From Oceaniglobus indicus (GTDB taxonomy: Bacteria > Pseudomonadota > Alphaproteobacteria > Rhodobacterales > Rhodobacteraceae), in contig NZ_NMZM01000001.1 of assembly GCF_002751875.1 (NCBI RefSeq), forward strand, positions 186,001-250,000: 64,000 bases of DNA, written 5' to 3'. The number at the start of each line of letters is the position of its first letter. Positions within the stretch are counted from its first letter, which is position 1. Position numbers and translations under genes: made by a program. Below are positions 38,130-47,583 of this stretch, piece after piece. A model generated the notes under the pieces. The model searched no databases. It was not told the origin of the DNA and was given only the letters and a program-made list of their open reading frames with translations.

Positions 38130-39308
38130 ATGCCCCTGTCCCTGAACCCGAACATGGCCGCCACCTTTCCGCCCCCGGTGATGGAGGCGCGACGGTGGCT
38201 CGAAGGGATCACCTTTGCCGCCGAACGCCCCCTGATCAACGTCAGCCAGGCCGCCCCGGTCGATCAGCCGCACCCCGACATGCGCGCGCATATGGCCGAT
38301 CTGGTGGTGAACCTGCCCCAGGCCCACCTCTATGGCCCCGTGCTGGGCCTGCCTGCGCTGCGGGCCGAGGTCGCGGCGCGCTGGTCCAACGCCTATGGCG
38401 GCGCGGTGTCTGCCGACCAGGTTGCGATCACGTCGGGCTGCAACCAGGCCTTCGCGGCGGCGATCGCAACCTTGGCCGTGCCGGGTGACGAGGTGATCGT
38501 GCCGACCCCGTGGTATTTCAACCACAAGATGTGGCTCGACATGTCGGGCATACGCACCGTCCCGCTGGCCACCGGCGACAGCCTGCTGCCCGACCCCGAC
38601 GCCTGCGCCGCCCTGATCACGCCGCGCACCCGCGCCATCGTTCTGGTCACGCCGAACAATCCCGGCGGCACGGAATACCCGGCCGACACCGTGCGCGCCT
38701 TCTATGACCTGGCCCGGTCGCGCGGCGTGGCCCTGTTGCTGGACGAGACATACCGCGACTTTCACAGCCGCGATGGCGCACCCCACGATCTGTTCCGCGA
38801 TCCCGACTGGGCCGAGACGCTGATTCAGCTCTATTCGTTTTCCAAGGCCTACCGGCTGACCGGTCATCGCGTCGGCGCACTGACCGCCTCGACCGCGCGG
38901 CTTGCGCAGGTCGAGAAGTTCCTCGACACGGTGACGATCTGTCCGGCGCAACTGGGCCAGCACGCGGCGCTGTGGGGATTGCGCAATCTCGATTCGTGGC
39001 TGGCCGGCGAGCGGGCCGAGATCCTGGACCGGCGCGCGGCGATCGAAACCGGTTTCAAGACGCTGCCGGGCTGGCAACTGCTGGGATGCGGCGCCTACTT
39101 CGCCTATGCCCGGCACCCGTTCGACCTGGCCTCGGACGCGCTTGCGCAACGTTTGGTTCAGGAGGCCGGGGTGCTTTTGCTGCCCGGCACGATGTTCACT
39201 CCGGCCGGCGATTCGAATGGCCGGCGCCAGCTCAGGATCGCGTTCGCCAATGTCGATCGCACCGGCATCGCAACCCTGTTCGACCGGCTGAAGGGTTTCG
39301 CCGCCTGA
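38130..39308 (+). CDS. Class I/II pyridoxal-phosphate aminotransferase
   Basis: A 392-aa fold-type I aminotransferase. The PLP lysine lies in SFSKAYRLTGHRVG; substrate and cofactor contacts are seen in YGPVLGLPALR, SGCNQAF, PTPWYFNHKMWLDM, TPNNPGGTEY and LLLDETYRDF. The C-terminal Arg in RRQLRIAFAN is the usual carboxylate anchor. The substrate cannot be told; the TPWYFNH segment is characteristic of a subgroup annotated simply as aminotransferase. It stands alone between the YSC84 gene and ppiD. Confidence 0.85.
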   Translation: MPLSLNPNMAATFPPPVMEARRWLEGITFAAERPLINVSQAAPVDQPHPDMRAHMADLVVNLPQAHLYGPVLGLPALRAEVAARWSNAYGGAVSADQVAITSGCNQAFAAAIATLAVPGDEVIVPTPWYFNHKMWLDMSGIRTVPLATGDSLLPDPDACAALITPRTRAIVLVTPNNPGGTEYPADTVRAFYDLARSRGVALLLDETYRDFHSRDGAPHDLFRDPDWAETLIQLYSFSKAYRLTGHRVGALTASTARLAQVEKFLDTVTICPAQLGQHAALWGLRNLDSWLAGERAEILDRRAAIETGFKTLPGWQLLGCGAYFAYARHPFDLASDALAQRLVQEAGVLLLPGTMFTPAGDSNGRRQLRIAFANVDRTGIATLFDRLKGFAA

Positions 39309-39413
39309 CAGCCCGGCCCCCATCACCGGCCTTGGCCCTTGCCCCCCTGAACGCCCTGTCATAGGAGTTTCGCCAGACCGGCATCGCCGGAAATGCTGTC
39401 GGAGGGAGACGAT

Positions 39414-41264
39414 ATGGCCAAAAGCAAGGGAAAGAAGGCTTCGGACGTCTTCGTCTGGATCATTCTGCTGTTGCTGATTGTCGGCCTTGCCGGCTTTGGC
39501 GCGGTGAACTTCGGCGGCAACATCCGCAGCATCGGTCGTGTCGGCGACACCGAGATTTCGGTCGATCGCTATGCGCGGGCCGTGCAACAGGAACTGCGCT
39601 CGCTCTCGGCCCAGACAGGCCAGCAGTTCAGTTTCGCACAGGCCCAGGCCTTCGGTCTGGATCGCGCCGTCCTGCAACAGGTCGTCGCCAGCACCGCGCT
39701 TGAAAACGAGGCGGCGCGCATCGGCCTGTCGGTCGGTGACGCCGCGGTGCAGCGCGAAGTCTTGCGGATTCCCGCTTTCCAGAGCCTCGATGGCGGCTTC
39801 GACCGCGAAGCCTATACCTATGCGCTGCGCCAGAACGGCCAGAACGTCGAGGAGTTCGAGCAGGGCATTCGCGACGAAACCGCGCGCACCGTCCTGCAGG
39901 GCGCGCTGGTGGCCGGTGTCGAAACGCCCGCCACGTTCACCGACACGCTGTTCGGCTATGCCCGCGAAACGCGCGACATCACCTATGTGCGCCTTGGCCG
40001 CAACGACCTGGCAACACCGCTGCCCGAACCCGACGAAGCCGCCCTGCGCGCCTATTACGCGGCCAACCCCGATGAATTCTCCCTGCCCGAACGCCGGCGC
40101 CTGACCTATGCCTGGGTCACGCCACAGATGCTGACCGGCGAGGTCGAGGTTGACGAAGAGGCCCTGCGCGCCCTTTACGAGGCGCGGATCGACGAATTCG
40201 TGCAGCCCGAACGCCGCCTGGTCGAACGGCTGGTGTTCGCAACCGAAGAAGACGCCGCCGCCGCCAAGGCGCGGATCGAGAGCGGCGAGATCACCTTTGA
40301 CGATCTGATCGCCGAGCGTGGACTGGATCTCGATGATGTCGATCTGGGCGACCTTTCCCGTGCCCAGCTGGGCCAGGCCGCCGATGCGGTCTTCGCGCTG
40401 CAGGATCCCGGTGTCGCGGGCCCCGCGCCCACCGATCTGGGCCCTGCCCTGTTCCGCGTCAACGCGATCCTGACGGCGCAGGAAACCACCTTCGAGGAAG
40501 CGCGCGAGGGCCTGCTGGACGAATTCGCCGACGGTGCGGCGCGCCGGCTTGTCTCGGACCAGATCGAACCGGTTGACGATCTTCTGGCCGGCGGCGCCAC
40601 TCTCGAGGAAGTGGCCGGCGAGACGCCGCTGGAGCTGGGCGAGATCATCCTGAGCGACACCAGCGACGATCCCATCGCCGGATATACCGAGTTCCGCGAG
40701 GCGGCCCGTTCGGCCGAGATCGGCGATTTTCCCGAGATCGCGCAGCTGACTGATGGCGGCATCTTCGCGCTGCGCCTTGATGAAATCATCGCCCCCGAGC
40801 TTCAGGACTTCGCCGATGTCCAGGTTGCGGTGATCGAAGCCTGGGAACGGTCGGAAACCGCCAGGGCGCTGACCGCCCAGGCCGAAGCGTTGAAGATCGA
40901 CGTGGATGGCGGACAACCGATGGACACCGCCCCCGCCACCCCCGTCACGGCCGAAGGGATCCTGCGCGACGCCTTCATCGATGGCGCCCCCGTCGACATG
41001 GTGACCACCGCCTTCGCGATGGAGCCGGGCGAAACACGCGTGCTGACCGATGAAACCGGCGCGGTCCTGTTACGCGTCGATGCCATCGACGCCCCCGATC
41101 CCGACACCGACGAGGCGGTGAAGATCCGCCAGGCCTTTGCGACGCAGACCGCACAAAGCCTGGCCCGCGACATGGCCGAGGCGTTCACCCGCGCCGTCGA
41201 AACCCAGGCAGGCATCCAGCTTGACCAAGCGGCGATAAACGCCGTGCACGCGAACTTTCCCTGA
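39414..41264 (+). CDS. PpiD-like periplasmic folding factor (SurA N-terminal/PPIase)
   Basis: A 616-aa inner-membrane-anchored chaperone with one N-terminal helix (about 13-33) and a long periplasmic part. The SurA-N-like region (about 40-180) includes GDTEISVDRYARAVQQEL and LDRAVLQQVVAS; a parvulin-type region lies at about 240-370 (VERLVFATEEDAAAAKARI, DLGDLSRAQLGQAADAVF). The gene starts at ATG 39414 after GGAGGGAGA and ends 17 bp before trpE. Parvulin motifs are partly degenerate, as in many PpiD proteins, so isomerase activity is uncertain. Confidence 0.85.
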   Translation: MAKSKGKKASDVFVWIILLLLIVGLAGFGAVNFGGNIRSIGRVGDTEISVDRYARAVQQELRSLSAQTGQQFSFAQAQAFGLDRAVLQQVVASTALENEAARIGLSVGDAAVQREVLRIPAFQSLDGGFDREAYTYALRQNGQNVEEFEQGIRDETARTVLQGALVAGVETPATFTDTLFGYARETRDITYVRLGRNDLATPLPEPDEAALRAYYAANPDEFSLPERRRLTYAWVTPQMLTGEVEVDEEALRALYEARIDEFVQPERRLVERLVFATEEDAAAAKARIESGEITFDDLIAERGLDLDDVDLGDLSRAQLGQAADAVFALQDPGVAGPAPTDLGPALFRVNAILTAQETTFEEAREGLLDEFADGAARRLVSDQIEPVDDLLAGGATLEEVAGETPLELGEIILSDTSDDPIAGYTEFREAARSAEIGDFPEIAQLTDGGIFALRLDEIIAPELQDFADVQVAVIEAWERSETARALTAQAEALKIDVDGGQPMDTAPATPVTAEGILRDAFIDGAPVDMVTTAFAMEPGETRVLTDETGAVLLRVDAIDAPDPDTDEAVKIRQAFATQTAQSLARDMAEAFTRAVETQAGIQLDQAAINAVHANFP

Positions 41265-41281
41265 GTCCAAAGGCTAGACCG

Positions 41282-42793
41282 ATGCAATTCCTGCCCGATT
41301 TCGAAGCGTTTCAGCGGGGGTACGAGGCCGGTCACAACCAGGTCGTCTATGCCCGTCTTGCCGCCGACCTGGATACGCCCGTGTCCCTGATGCTGAAACT
41401 GTCGGGCGGCCGGTCCGACAGCTTCATCCTGGAATCGGTCACCGGCGGCGAAGTGCGGGGCCGGTATTCCATGGTCGGGCTGAAACCCGACGTCATCTGG
41501 GAATGTCGCGGCACCGAAAGCCGCCTGAACCGCCAGGCCCGGTTCAATCCCGATGGGTTCGAGCCTCTGGACGGCACGCCACTGGACACCCTGCGCGCGC
41601 TGATCGCCGAAAGCCGGATCGACCTGCCCGACGACCTGCCGGCCTCGGCCGCCGGACTGTTCGGATACATCGGATATGACATGATCCGGCTTGTCGAACA
41701 TCTGCCCAACGTGAACCCCGATCCGCTGGGCCTGCCCGATGCGATGATGCTGCGCCCGTCCATCGTGGCCGTGCTGGACGGCGTCAAGGGCGAGGTGACG
41801 ATCGTCGCGCCCGCCTGGGCCGAAAGCGGCCTGTCCGCGCGCGCCGCCTATGCCCAGGCCGCCGAACGGGTGATGGATGCGCTGCGCGATCTTGATCGTC
41901 CGCCCGCCGAGGACAGCCGCGATCTGGGCGATGTCACCGCCCCGGTCGAGATGACATCGAACTTCGGCCACGCCGAATACCTTGCCGCCGTCACGAAGGC
42001 CAAGGAATACATCGTGCAGGGCGACATATTCCAGGTGGTGCCAAGCCAGCGTTGGGCGGCCCCCTTCACGCTGCCCCCCTTCGCGCTCTACCGCTCGCTG
42101 CGCCGCACCAACCCCTCGCCGTTCATGTTCTATTTCAACTTCGGCGGCTTTCAGGTGATCGGCGCCAGCCCCGAAATCCTGGTGCGTGTCTTCGGCGGAG
42201 AGGTCACCGTGCGGCCGATCGCCGGCACCCGGCCCCGCGGCGCCACCCCCGAAGAGGACCGCGCCAACGAAGCCGACCTGATCGGCGATCCCAAGGAACT
42301 GGCGGAACACCTGATGCTGCTCGACCTGGGGCGCAACGACGTGGGACGCGTGTCAAAGATCGGCACCGTGCGCCCGACCGAGGAATTCATCATCGAACGC
42401 TACAGCCACGTCATGCATATCGTGTCGAACGTGGTGGGCGAATTGTCCGACGAACACGACGCGCTTTCGGCGCTGCTGGCCGGCCTGCCCGCCGGCACCG
42501 TCTCGGGCGCCCCCAAGGTGCGGGCGATGGAGATCATCGACGAACTCGAGCCGGAAAAGCGCGGCATCTACGGTGGCGGTGTCGGATACTTCGCGGCCAA
42601 CGGCGACATGGACATGTGCATCGCGCTGCGCACCGCCGTGCTGAAGGATGAAACGCTCTACATCCAATCCGGCGGCGGCGTCGTGTTCGACAGCGATCCG
42701 GAAGCGGAATACCAGGAAACGGTCCACAAGGCCCGGGCCCTTCGCCGTGCGGCAGAAGATGCCGGACGTTTCACCGGACGGGCGAACCGCTGA
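41282..42793 (+). CDS. trpE: Anthranilate synthase component I
   Basis: Converts chorismate to anthranilate with ammonia from TrpG: the first committed step of tryptophan synthesis. The 503-aa protein has the N-terminal regulatory domain with LESVTGGEVRGRYSMVGL (the LLES-type tryptophan-binding motif is LES here) and the chorismate-binding domain with GDIFQVVPSQR, PSPFMFYFNF, RPIAGTRPRG, DLGRNDVGRVS, SGAPKVRAMEII and GGGVVFDSDPE. It starts 17 bp after ppiD and is probably cotranscribed. trpG and trpD are not next to it; trpC is 35 kb away at 5.6 kb. Confidence 0.95.
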   Translation: MQFLPDFEAFQRGYEAGHNQVVYARLAADLDTPVSLMLKLSGGRSDSFILESVTGGEVRGRYSMVGLKPDVIWECRGTESRLNRQARFNPDGFEPLDGTPLDTLRALIAESRIDLPDDLPASAAGLFGYIGYDMIRLVEHLPNVNPDPLGLPDAMMLRPSIVAVLDGVKGEVTIVAPAWAESGLSARAAYAQAAERVMDALRDLDRPPAEDSRDLGDVTAPVEMTSNFGHAEYLAAVTKAKEYIVQGDIFQVVPSQRWAAPFTLPPFALYRSLRRTNPSPFMFYFNFGGFQVIGASPEILVRVFGGEVTVRPIAGTRPRGATPEEDRANEADLIGDPKELAEHLMLLDLGRNDVGRVSKIGTVRPTEEFIIERYSHVMHIVSNVVGELSDEHDALSALLAGLPAGTVSGAPKVRAMEIIDELEPEKRGIYGGGVGYFAANGDMDMCIALRTAVLKDETLYIQSGGGVVFDSDPEAEYQETVHKARALRRAAEDAGRFTGRANR

Positions 42794-42818
42794 CGCCTGA
42801 CCCGTGGTCAGCAAGGGA

Positions 42819-42850
42819 GCCTCCGGCGGGAGTATTTCCGTCAGTAAGAA
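42819..42850 (-). repeat. Dispersed 3'-end repeat, copy 4 (type B, left arm of inverted pair)
   Basis: Minus-strand copy of the 32-base unit, one base different from the copy at 24902. With copy 5 it forms an inverted repeat with a 14-base loop. Confidence 0.85.
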
Positions 42851-42864
42851 ATGATGTCCGTGGC

Positions 42865-42896
42865 TTCTTACCGATCGAAATACTCCCGCCGGAGGC
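42865..42896 (+). repeat. Dispersed 3'-end repeat, copy 5 (type B, right arm of inverted pair)
   Basis: TTCTTACCGATCGAAATACT followed by CCCGCCGGAGGC; 29 of 32 bases complement copy 4. It sits between the convergent ends of trpE and hflX, where the long hairpin could serve as a bidirectional terminator or mRNA stabiliser. Confidence 0.85.
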
Positions 42897-42924
42897 ATCC
42901 TGACTTTCGGATTCGCGCGGCGGT

Positions 42925-44211
42925 TCAGAGAAGGCGGAAGGCCTGTTCCTGGCGCGGGGTCCAGTGGACGTCGATTTCAAAGCCTGCGTCGGTCTGACGT
43001 TCCGCCTCGACCACGTTTTCACCGTGCAACCAGGCGCGTTTCCGTCCCTCGTCGAACCCCAGGGTCAGCGTGCGGCGCGCGCGTTCGTCGTCCAGTGCGG
43101 TGGCGATGGCCTCATGGAGGGCATCCAATCCTTCGCCGGTCAGTGCCGAGATGGCCAGCACATCGTCGCGCCGTGCCGCCTGGGTTTGCAGGGCTTCGCG
43201 ATCCGCGGCCGGCAGCGCGTCGATCTTGTTCCAGAGTTCGAACATCGGAACCTCGGGGTCGATTCCCAGATCCTTGAGGATGCCGCGCACGTCTTCGGCC
43301 TGTTCTTCGGTGTTCGCATGGGCGATGTCGCGGACGTGCAGGATCAAGTCCGCCGCCAGAACTTCCTCAAGCGTTGCGCGGAACGCCGCGACAAGTTGGG
43401 TCGGCAGCGATGATATGAAGCCCACGGTGTCAGACAGGATCACCCGCTTGCCCCCGCCCGTGATCGTCGGCAGATCAAGCGCGCGCATCGTCGGATCCAG
43501 CGTGGCGAACAACATGTCCTCGGCCACGACCTCTGCCCCGGTCATGCGGTTGAACAGGGTGGATTTCCCCGCATTGGTGTAACCGACCAGGGCGACGATC
43601 GGGAACGGCACCTTGTCGCGGGAGGCGCGGTGCAGCTTGCGCGTCTTCACCACCTTGGCCAGTTGTTTCTTCAGGCGCACGATCTGGTCGTCGATGGCCC
43701 GTCGGTCGGCTTCGATCTGGGTTTCGCCGGGACCGCCGACAAACCCCAATCCGCCCCTCTGACGTTCAAGGTGCGTCCAAGCGCGCACGAGGCGGGTGCG
43801 CTGATAGGACAGCGCGGCCATTTCGACTTGCAAGACGCCCTCGCGGGTGCGCGCACGGTCCGAGAAGATCTCGAGGATCAGCCCGGTGCGATCCAGCAGC
43901 TTGACGTTCCACGCCTTTTCAAGATTGCGCTGCTGCACCGGTGTCACCGGTCCGTCGATCAGCACCAGGCCAACCTCTTCCGCCTCGAACTTCTGCTTCA
44001 GTTCCTCGATCTTCCCCTTGCCGAACAACATGCCGGGCAAAAGTTTCGGGAGCCTGACGACATCGCTGCCGACGACCTCGAGATCCGGCAGCGCCGCGGC
44101 CAGCGACACCGCCTCGTCCAGCGCAACGCCGGCTTCGCGCCGCTCACGGTCCGATTTCAGATCGGGATGCAACACCCAGGCGCGCATCGTCTGAACGGCC
44201 GTTTCCTCCAT
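42925..44211 (-). CDS. hflX: GTPase HflX
   Basis: Ribosome-associated GTPase that splits stalled ribosomes under stress. The 428-aa protein has the N-terminal HflX domain (MLFGKGKIEELKQKF, VLIDGPVTPVQQRNLEKAW, LDRTGLILEIFSDRA), the GGxGPGExxxExDRR-type coil (GGPGETQIEADRRAI), and the G domain: G1 GYTNAGKST, G3 DTVGFISSLP, G4 NKID. It lies 2 bp after hfq on the same strand, the widespread hfq-hflX arrangement. Confidence 0.95.
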   Translation of the reverse strand: MEETAVQTMRAWVLHPDLKSDRERREAGVALDEAVSLAAALPDLEVVGSDVVRLPKLLPGMLFGKGKIEELKQKFEAEEVGLVLIDGPVTPVQQRNLEKAWNVKLLDRTGLILEIFSDRARTREGVLQVEMAALSYQRTRLVRAWTHLERQRGGLGFVGGPGETQIEADRRAIDDQIVRLKKQLAKVVKTRKLHRASRDKVPFPIVALVGYTNAGKSTLFNRMTGAEVVAEDMLFATLDPTMRALDLPTITGGGKRVILSDTVGFISSLPTQLVAAFRATLEEVLAADLILHVRDIAHANTEEQAEDVRGILKDLGIDPEVPMFELWNKIDALPAADREALQTQAARRDDVLAISALTGEGLDALHEAIATALDDERARRTLTLGFDEGRKRAWLHGENVVEAERQTDAGFEIDVHWTPRQEQAFRLL

Positions 44212-44213
44212 GA

Positions 44214-44447
44214 TTATTCTTCGCCGTCGTAAAGGCTGATCGGGGTCGAGGGCATGATGGTGGAAATCGCATGCTTGTAGACAAGTTGCGATTGGCCGTC
44301 GCGGCGCAGCAACACGCAGAAGTTGTCGAACCAGGTGATGACGCCCTGCAGCTTCACACCGTTGATCAGGAAAATCGTGACCGGAACCTTGGTCTTACGC
44401 ACATGATTCAAAAACGCATCTTGCAAGTTCTGTCTGTCGCCAGCCAT
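44214..44447 (-). CDS. hfq: RNA chaperone Hfq
   Basis: Hexameric Sm-like protein that helps sRNAs pair with mRNAs. The 77-aa product has the Sm1 core ([24 protein letters not shown] read as [10 protein letters not shown] and FDNFCVLL parts) and the Sm2 signature YKHAIST. The Gln in NLQDAFLNH and the distal KxxxPxTxF-type residues are kept. The C-terminal tail is very short, as usual in this group. The ATG at 44447 gives MAGDRQNLQ; the 21 upstream in-frame codons are not part of the protein. A possible promoter is at 44533-44561. Confidence 0.95.
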   Translation of the reverse strand: MAGDRQNLQDAFLNHVRKTKVPVTIFLINGVKLQGVITWFDNFCVLLRRDGQSQLVYKHAISTIMPSTPISLYDGEE

Positions 44448-44532
44448 CGTTCGGTCCAAACCTTTATTCTTGGTCCGGAACCCCTGTCCGGACATTCGCA
44501 TATCGGGCAACTATGAAACGGCTGGGGGCGAG

Positions 44533-44561
44533 ATAAAAGGGTGAAATCGAAGGCGTTGCAA
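44533..44561 (-). promoter_or_regulatory. Putative hfq-hflX promoter
   Basis: Minus-strand TTGCAA (44561-44556), a 17-bp spacer and TTTTAT (44538-44533), each 4/6 to sigma70. It gives a leader of about 80 nt before the hfq ATG and lies in the trkH-hfq gap. Confidence 0.4.
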
Positions 44562-44582
44562 AATGGCTTCGCCCCCCGTGGC

Positions 44583-46088
44583 CTAGCGGCGCCAGAAATC
44601 CGGGTTCAGCAGCGCGATCAGGGCCAACGCCTCGAGCCGTCCGAGCACCATGAACACCGAATAGATCGCGCGCACCGCGCCGCTGGCCACCGAAAGCTCG
44701 AACGGTTCGGCCACGGCAAGGGTCAGCAGCGGGCCGGTGGTGGTTATGGCCGATATGGTCAGCACGATCGCCGTCTCGAACCGCTGGCCGGCCAGCGAAA
44801 AGGCCAGCATGCCGATGGCGATGGAGACCGCGAACAGCATGAAGAACACCCAGGCGACATAGGCGCCCTTGCGTCGCATCCGCCGCGCCGTGGTCCCCGC
44901 ACCGCCGACCGAAGCCGGGTGAACCAGCTTTTCCAGCTCGCGCACACCGTGTTTGTAGAGCGCATAGATGCGCAACAGCTTGACGCCCCCGGCGGTGGTC
45001 GCGACGCCGCCGCCGAACAGGGCAAGCCCCATCAACACGAGGCCCGGCGTCTGCAAACCCGACCAGGCCTGCGCATCTTCCCAGGCGCGGCTTTCAAAGC
45101 CGGTCGTGGTCAGGAACGACAGGGTGGTGAACATGGCGCCCCACAGGGCATGGAGCGAGGCGGTCAGGCTCATCTCGTCATCGACTTCCAGCGCGCCGAT
45201 CCAGTGACGCAGGAACAGGAACAGCGGCAGCGCGGTCACCAGAAACGCACCCATCTGGATTTCCGGATCGTTCAACAGCCGGCGCGGCCCCTGCCCCTCG
45301 CGCGAGAATGTCAGCCGCGAGACGGCGAAGATCAGGAACACGAAGATCAGCATTTCGCCGACGATTCCCCCCTGACCGCCCTGACCGGTGGTGATGCCGC
45401 TGGTGGCCATGGTCGACATGGCGCGGCAGATCGCGGCCAGCGACGTTTCGCCCGACATCTGCAATCCGATCCACAACGCCAGGGTCAGCCCGCCATAGAT
45501 GGGCCCCAGCCGCGCGGTAAAGCGCACCAGGCGTTCCGATCCGTCGGCTACGCGGGTGATCTGGGTCGCCGAAGGGCTTGTGCCTTCGCCGATCTGTTCG
45601 CCCGACAGCACCTCGAAGCCGCCCAGGTTCAGGGGGGCGATGATCGCAACCGCGCTGACCCAGACCAGGAAACCGCCCATCCAGCCCACCATCGCGCGCC
45701 ACAGATGCAGCGTGTCCGACAGCCGCTCGGCGTCATACAGCGTCGCGCCGGTGGTCGTCATCGACGATACCATCTCGAACCATGCCCGCGGGAAGGTCGT
45801 GGTGCCCAACGCCTCGTAGAACGGAACCGCAAGAACCGCCGGCACAAGCGTGAAGCCGGCCACCAGCGTGATCAGGTAACCGCGCGCGCGACGGCGCACC
45901 TTCAGACCCGTTGTCGCGACCCCGACCAGCGCCACGATGACGCTGAACAGCAGGAAGGAATAGAAGAACGCCCGCGCCACGTGGTTGTCGCCGATCACCA
46001 TGGCATGGACCGTCGGCACCAGCATCGCGATCACGCAGATACCGGTGAGAACGACGACCAGTGGAAGATTGACAAGCAGGCGTTCCAT
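44583..46088 (-). CDS. trkH: Potassium uptake protein TrkH
   Basis: Channel subunit of the Trk potassium importer. The 501-aa protein has four M1-P-M2 repeats; selectivity-filter segments seen are SSMTTTGATLYD, STMATSGITTGQ, LSFLTTTGFES and ISAITTTGPLL. Helices follow the Trk/Ktr order. TrkA, encoded 13 bp upstream on the same strand, is the cytosolic gating partner. The gene precedes hfq-hflX, which has a possible promoter of its own. Confidence 0.93.
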   Translation of the reverse strand: MERLLVNLPLVVVLTGICVIAMLVPTVHAMVIGDNHVARAFFYSFLLFSVIVALVGVATTGLKVRRRARGYLITLVAGFTLVPAVLAVPFYEALGTTTFPRAWFEMVSSMTTTGATLYDAERLSDTLHLWRAMVGWMGGFLVWVSAVAIIAPLNLGGFEVLSGEQIGEGTSPSATQITRVADGSERLVRFTARLGPIYGGLTLALWIGLQMSGETSLAAICRAMSTMATSGITTGQGGQGGIVGEMLIFVFLIFAVSRLTFSREGQGPRRLLNDPEIQMGAFLVTALPLFLFLRHWIGALEVDDEMSLTASLHALWGAMFTTLSFLTTTGFESRAWEDAQAWSGLQTPGLVLMGLALFGGGVATTAGGVKLLRIYALYKHGVRELEKLVHPASVGGAGTTARRMRRKGAYVAWVFFMLFAVSIAIGMLAFSLAGQRFETAIVLTISAITTTGPLLTLAVAEPFELSVASGAVRAIYSVFMVLGRLEALALIALLNPDFWRR

Positions 46089-46101
46089 GGCCGCCCCCTT
46101 T

Positions 46102-47478
46102 TCAGAAAAAGTCGATGCCGACCTGGAAAAGCCGCTCGACCTCGGGGACGTCCTTGGCCATGGCGAACAGCACGATCACGTCGCCCTCCTCGATCCGGGT
46201 CGATCCGGTGGGCGTGATGACCTTGTCACCCTTCTGCACCGCCCCGACCAGCGCCCCTTCGGGGAAGTCGATGTCGCGCACCAACTGGCCCGAAATGGGC
46301 GAGGTCGACAGCACCTGCGCCTCGATCACCTCGGCCTCGGCGTCACCGATCGAATAGACGCCGCGCACCCGCCCTTGGCGAACATGGCGCAGGATCGAAC
46401 TGACCGTGGTCGAGCGTGGGTTGATGAAGGCGTCGATGTCCAGCGGCCCCATCAGCGAATGCAGCGTCGGGTCGTTGACCAGGCAGATCGCCATCTTGCA
46501 CCCCGCCGCCTTGGCCCGCACGGCGGCCAGGACGTTGGTCTTGTCGTCGTCGGTGACCGCCAGGACCGCGTCGGCCCGGCTGATGCTGGCCTCGTTCAGC
46601 AGTTCCATGTTCAACCCGTCGCCGTGCAGCACGATGGTGCGCTCCAGCGTATCGGCGGCGCGTTCCGCGATCTGGCGGTTGCGCTCGATCACCTTGACGC
46701 GCACCCGTTCGGTGCGTTTTTCCAGATGCCGCGCCACGGACAGGCCGACGTTGCCGCCGCCGATGATCACGACGCGGTGCTGGCGCGTGACCTCCTTGCC
46801 AAAGATCTCGAGCGCGCGCTTCACGTCCTCGCGGTGGACCATGACATAGATCTGGTCATCGACGAAAAGCTGGTCCGCGGCACCCGGCGCAAACAGCCGA
46901 TCGCTGCGCCGCACGCCGATCACCAGGGCGCGCAGGGTCGAGAACAGGTCGGTCAACTGGCGCAGCGGCGTGTTCAGGACCGGGCAATCCTCGCCCAGCG
47001 AAATCCCCAGAAGCTGGGCCTGGCCGCCCAGAAAACTCTGGGTGTCGAAGGCGACGGGCGCGGCAAGACGGCGCAACGCGGCCTCGGCCACTTCCTTCTC
47101 GGGTGAAATGACCACGTCGATGGGCATGTGGTCCCGCCGGTAAAGGTCGGAATAGATCGCCGTCAGATAGGATTGCGCGCGCAGGCGGGCGATCTTTCGC
47201 GGCACGGAAAATACCGAATGGGCCACTTGGCAGGTGACCATGTTCACCTCGTCCGAAAACGTCGCGGCGATCACCATGTCGGCGTCACGCGCCCCGGCCC
47301 GGTCCAGCACGTCGGGATAGGACGCATGGCCGGCGATGCCCTGCACGTCCAGCGTGTCGGTCGCGCGACGCACGAGGTCGGCGTTGTTGTCGACCACGGT
47401 GACGTCGTTGCGTTCGCCCGACAGATGTTTGGCGATTTGCCATCCCACCTGGCCCGCCCCACAGATGATGATTTTCAT
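46102..47478 (-). CDS. trkA: Trk potassium uptake regulatory protein TrkA
   Basis: Cytosolic NAD(H)/nucleotide-binding regulator of TrkH. The 458-aa protein has two RCK units: RCK-N1 with MKIIICGAGQVGWQIAKHL and VVDNNADLV, TrkA-C1, RCK-N2 with VVIIGGGNVGLSVARHL and the VIERNRQIAE strand, then TrkA-C2 ending LFAMAKDVPEVERLF. Position between the ntr genes and trkH follows the common alphaproteobacterial order, but here two unrelated genes separate it from ntrX. Confidence 0.95.
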   Translation of the reverse strand: MKIIICGAGQVGWQIAKHLSGERNDVTVVDNNADLVRRATDTLDVQGIAGHASYPDVLDRAGARDADMVIAATFSDEVNMVTCQVAHSVFSVPRKIARLRAQSYLTAIYSDLYRRDHMPIDVVISPEKEVAEAALRRLAAPVAFDTQSFLGGQAQLLGISLGEDCPVLNTPLRQLTDLFSTLRALVIGVRRSDRLFAPGAADQLFVDDQIYVMVHREDVKRALEIFGKEVTRQHRVVIIGGGNVGLSVARHLEKRTERVRVKVIERNRQIAERAADTLERTIVLHGDGLNMELLNEASISRADAVLAVTDDDKTNVLAAVRAKAAGCKMAICLVNDPTLHSLMGPLDIDAFINPRSTTVSSILRHVRQGRVRGVYSIGDAEAEVIEAQVLSTSPISGQLVRDIDFPEGALVGAVQKGDKVITPTGSTRIEEGDVIVLFAMAKDVPEVERLFQVGIDFF

Positions 47479-47583
47479 GCCGCTCTCCGCTGGTGCCGCG
47501 AACCCTGCTGGACAAGGCGCGCAATCGGTGAAACGCTTCCGCCAATCGCCCGTTCTTCATGGCAATAGGGAGAAGCAGACGCA

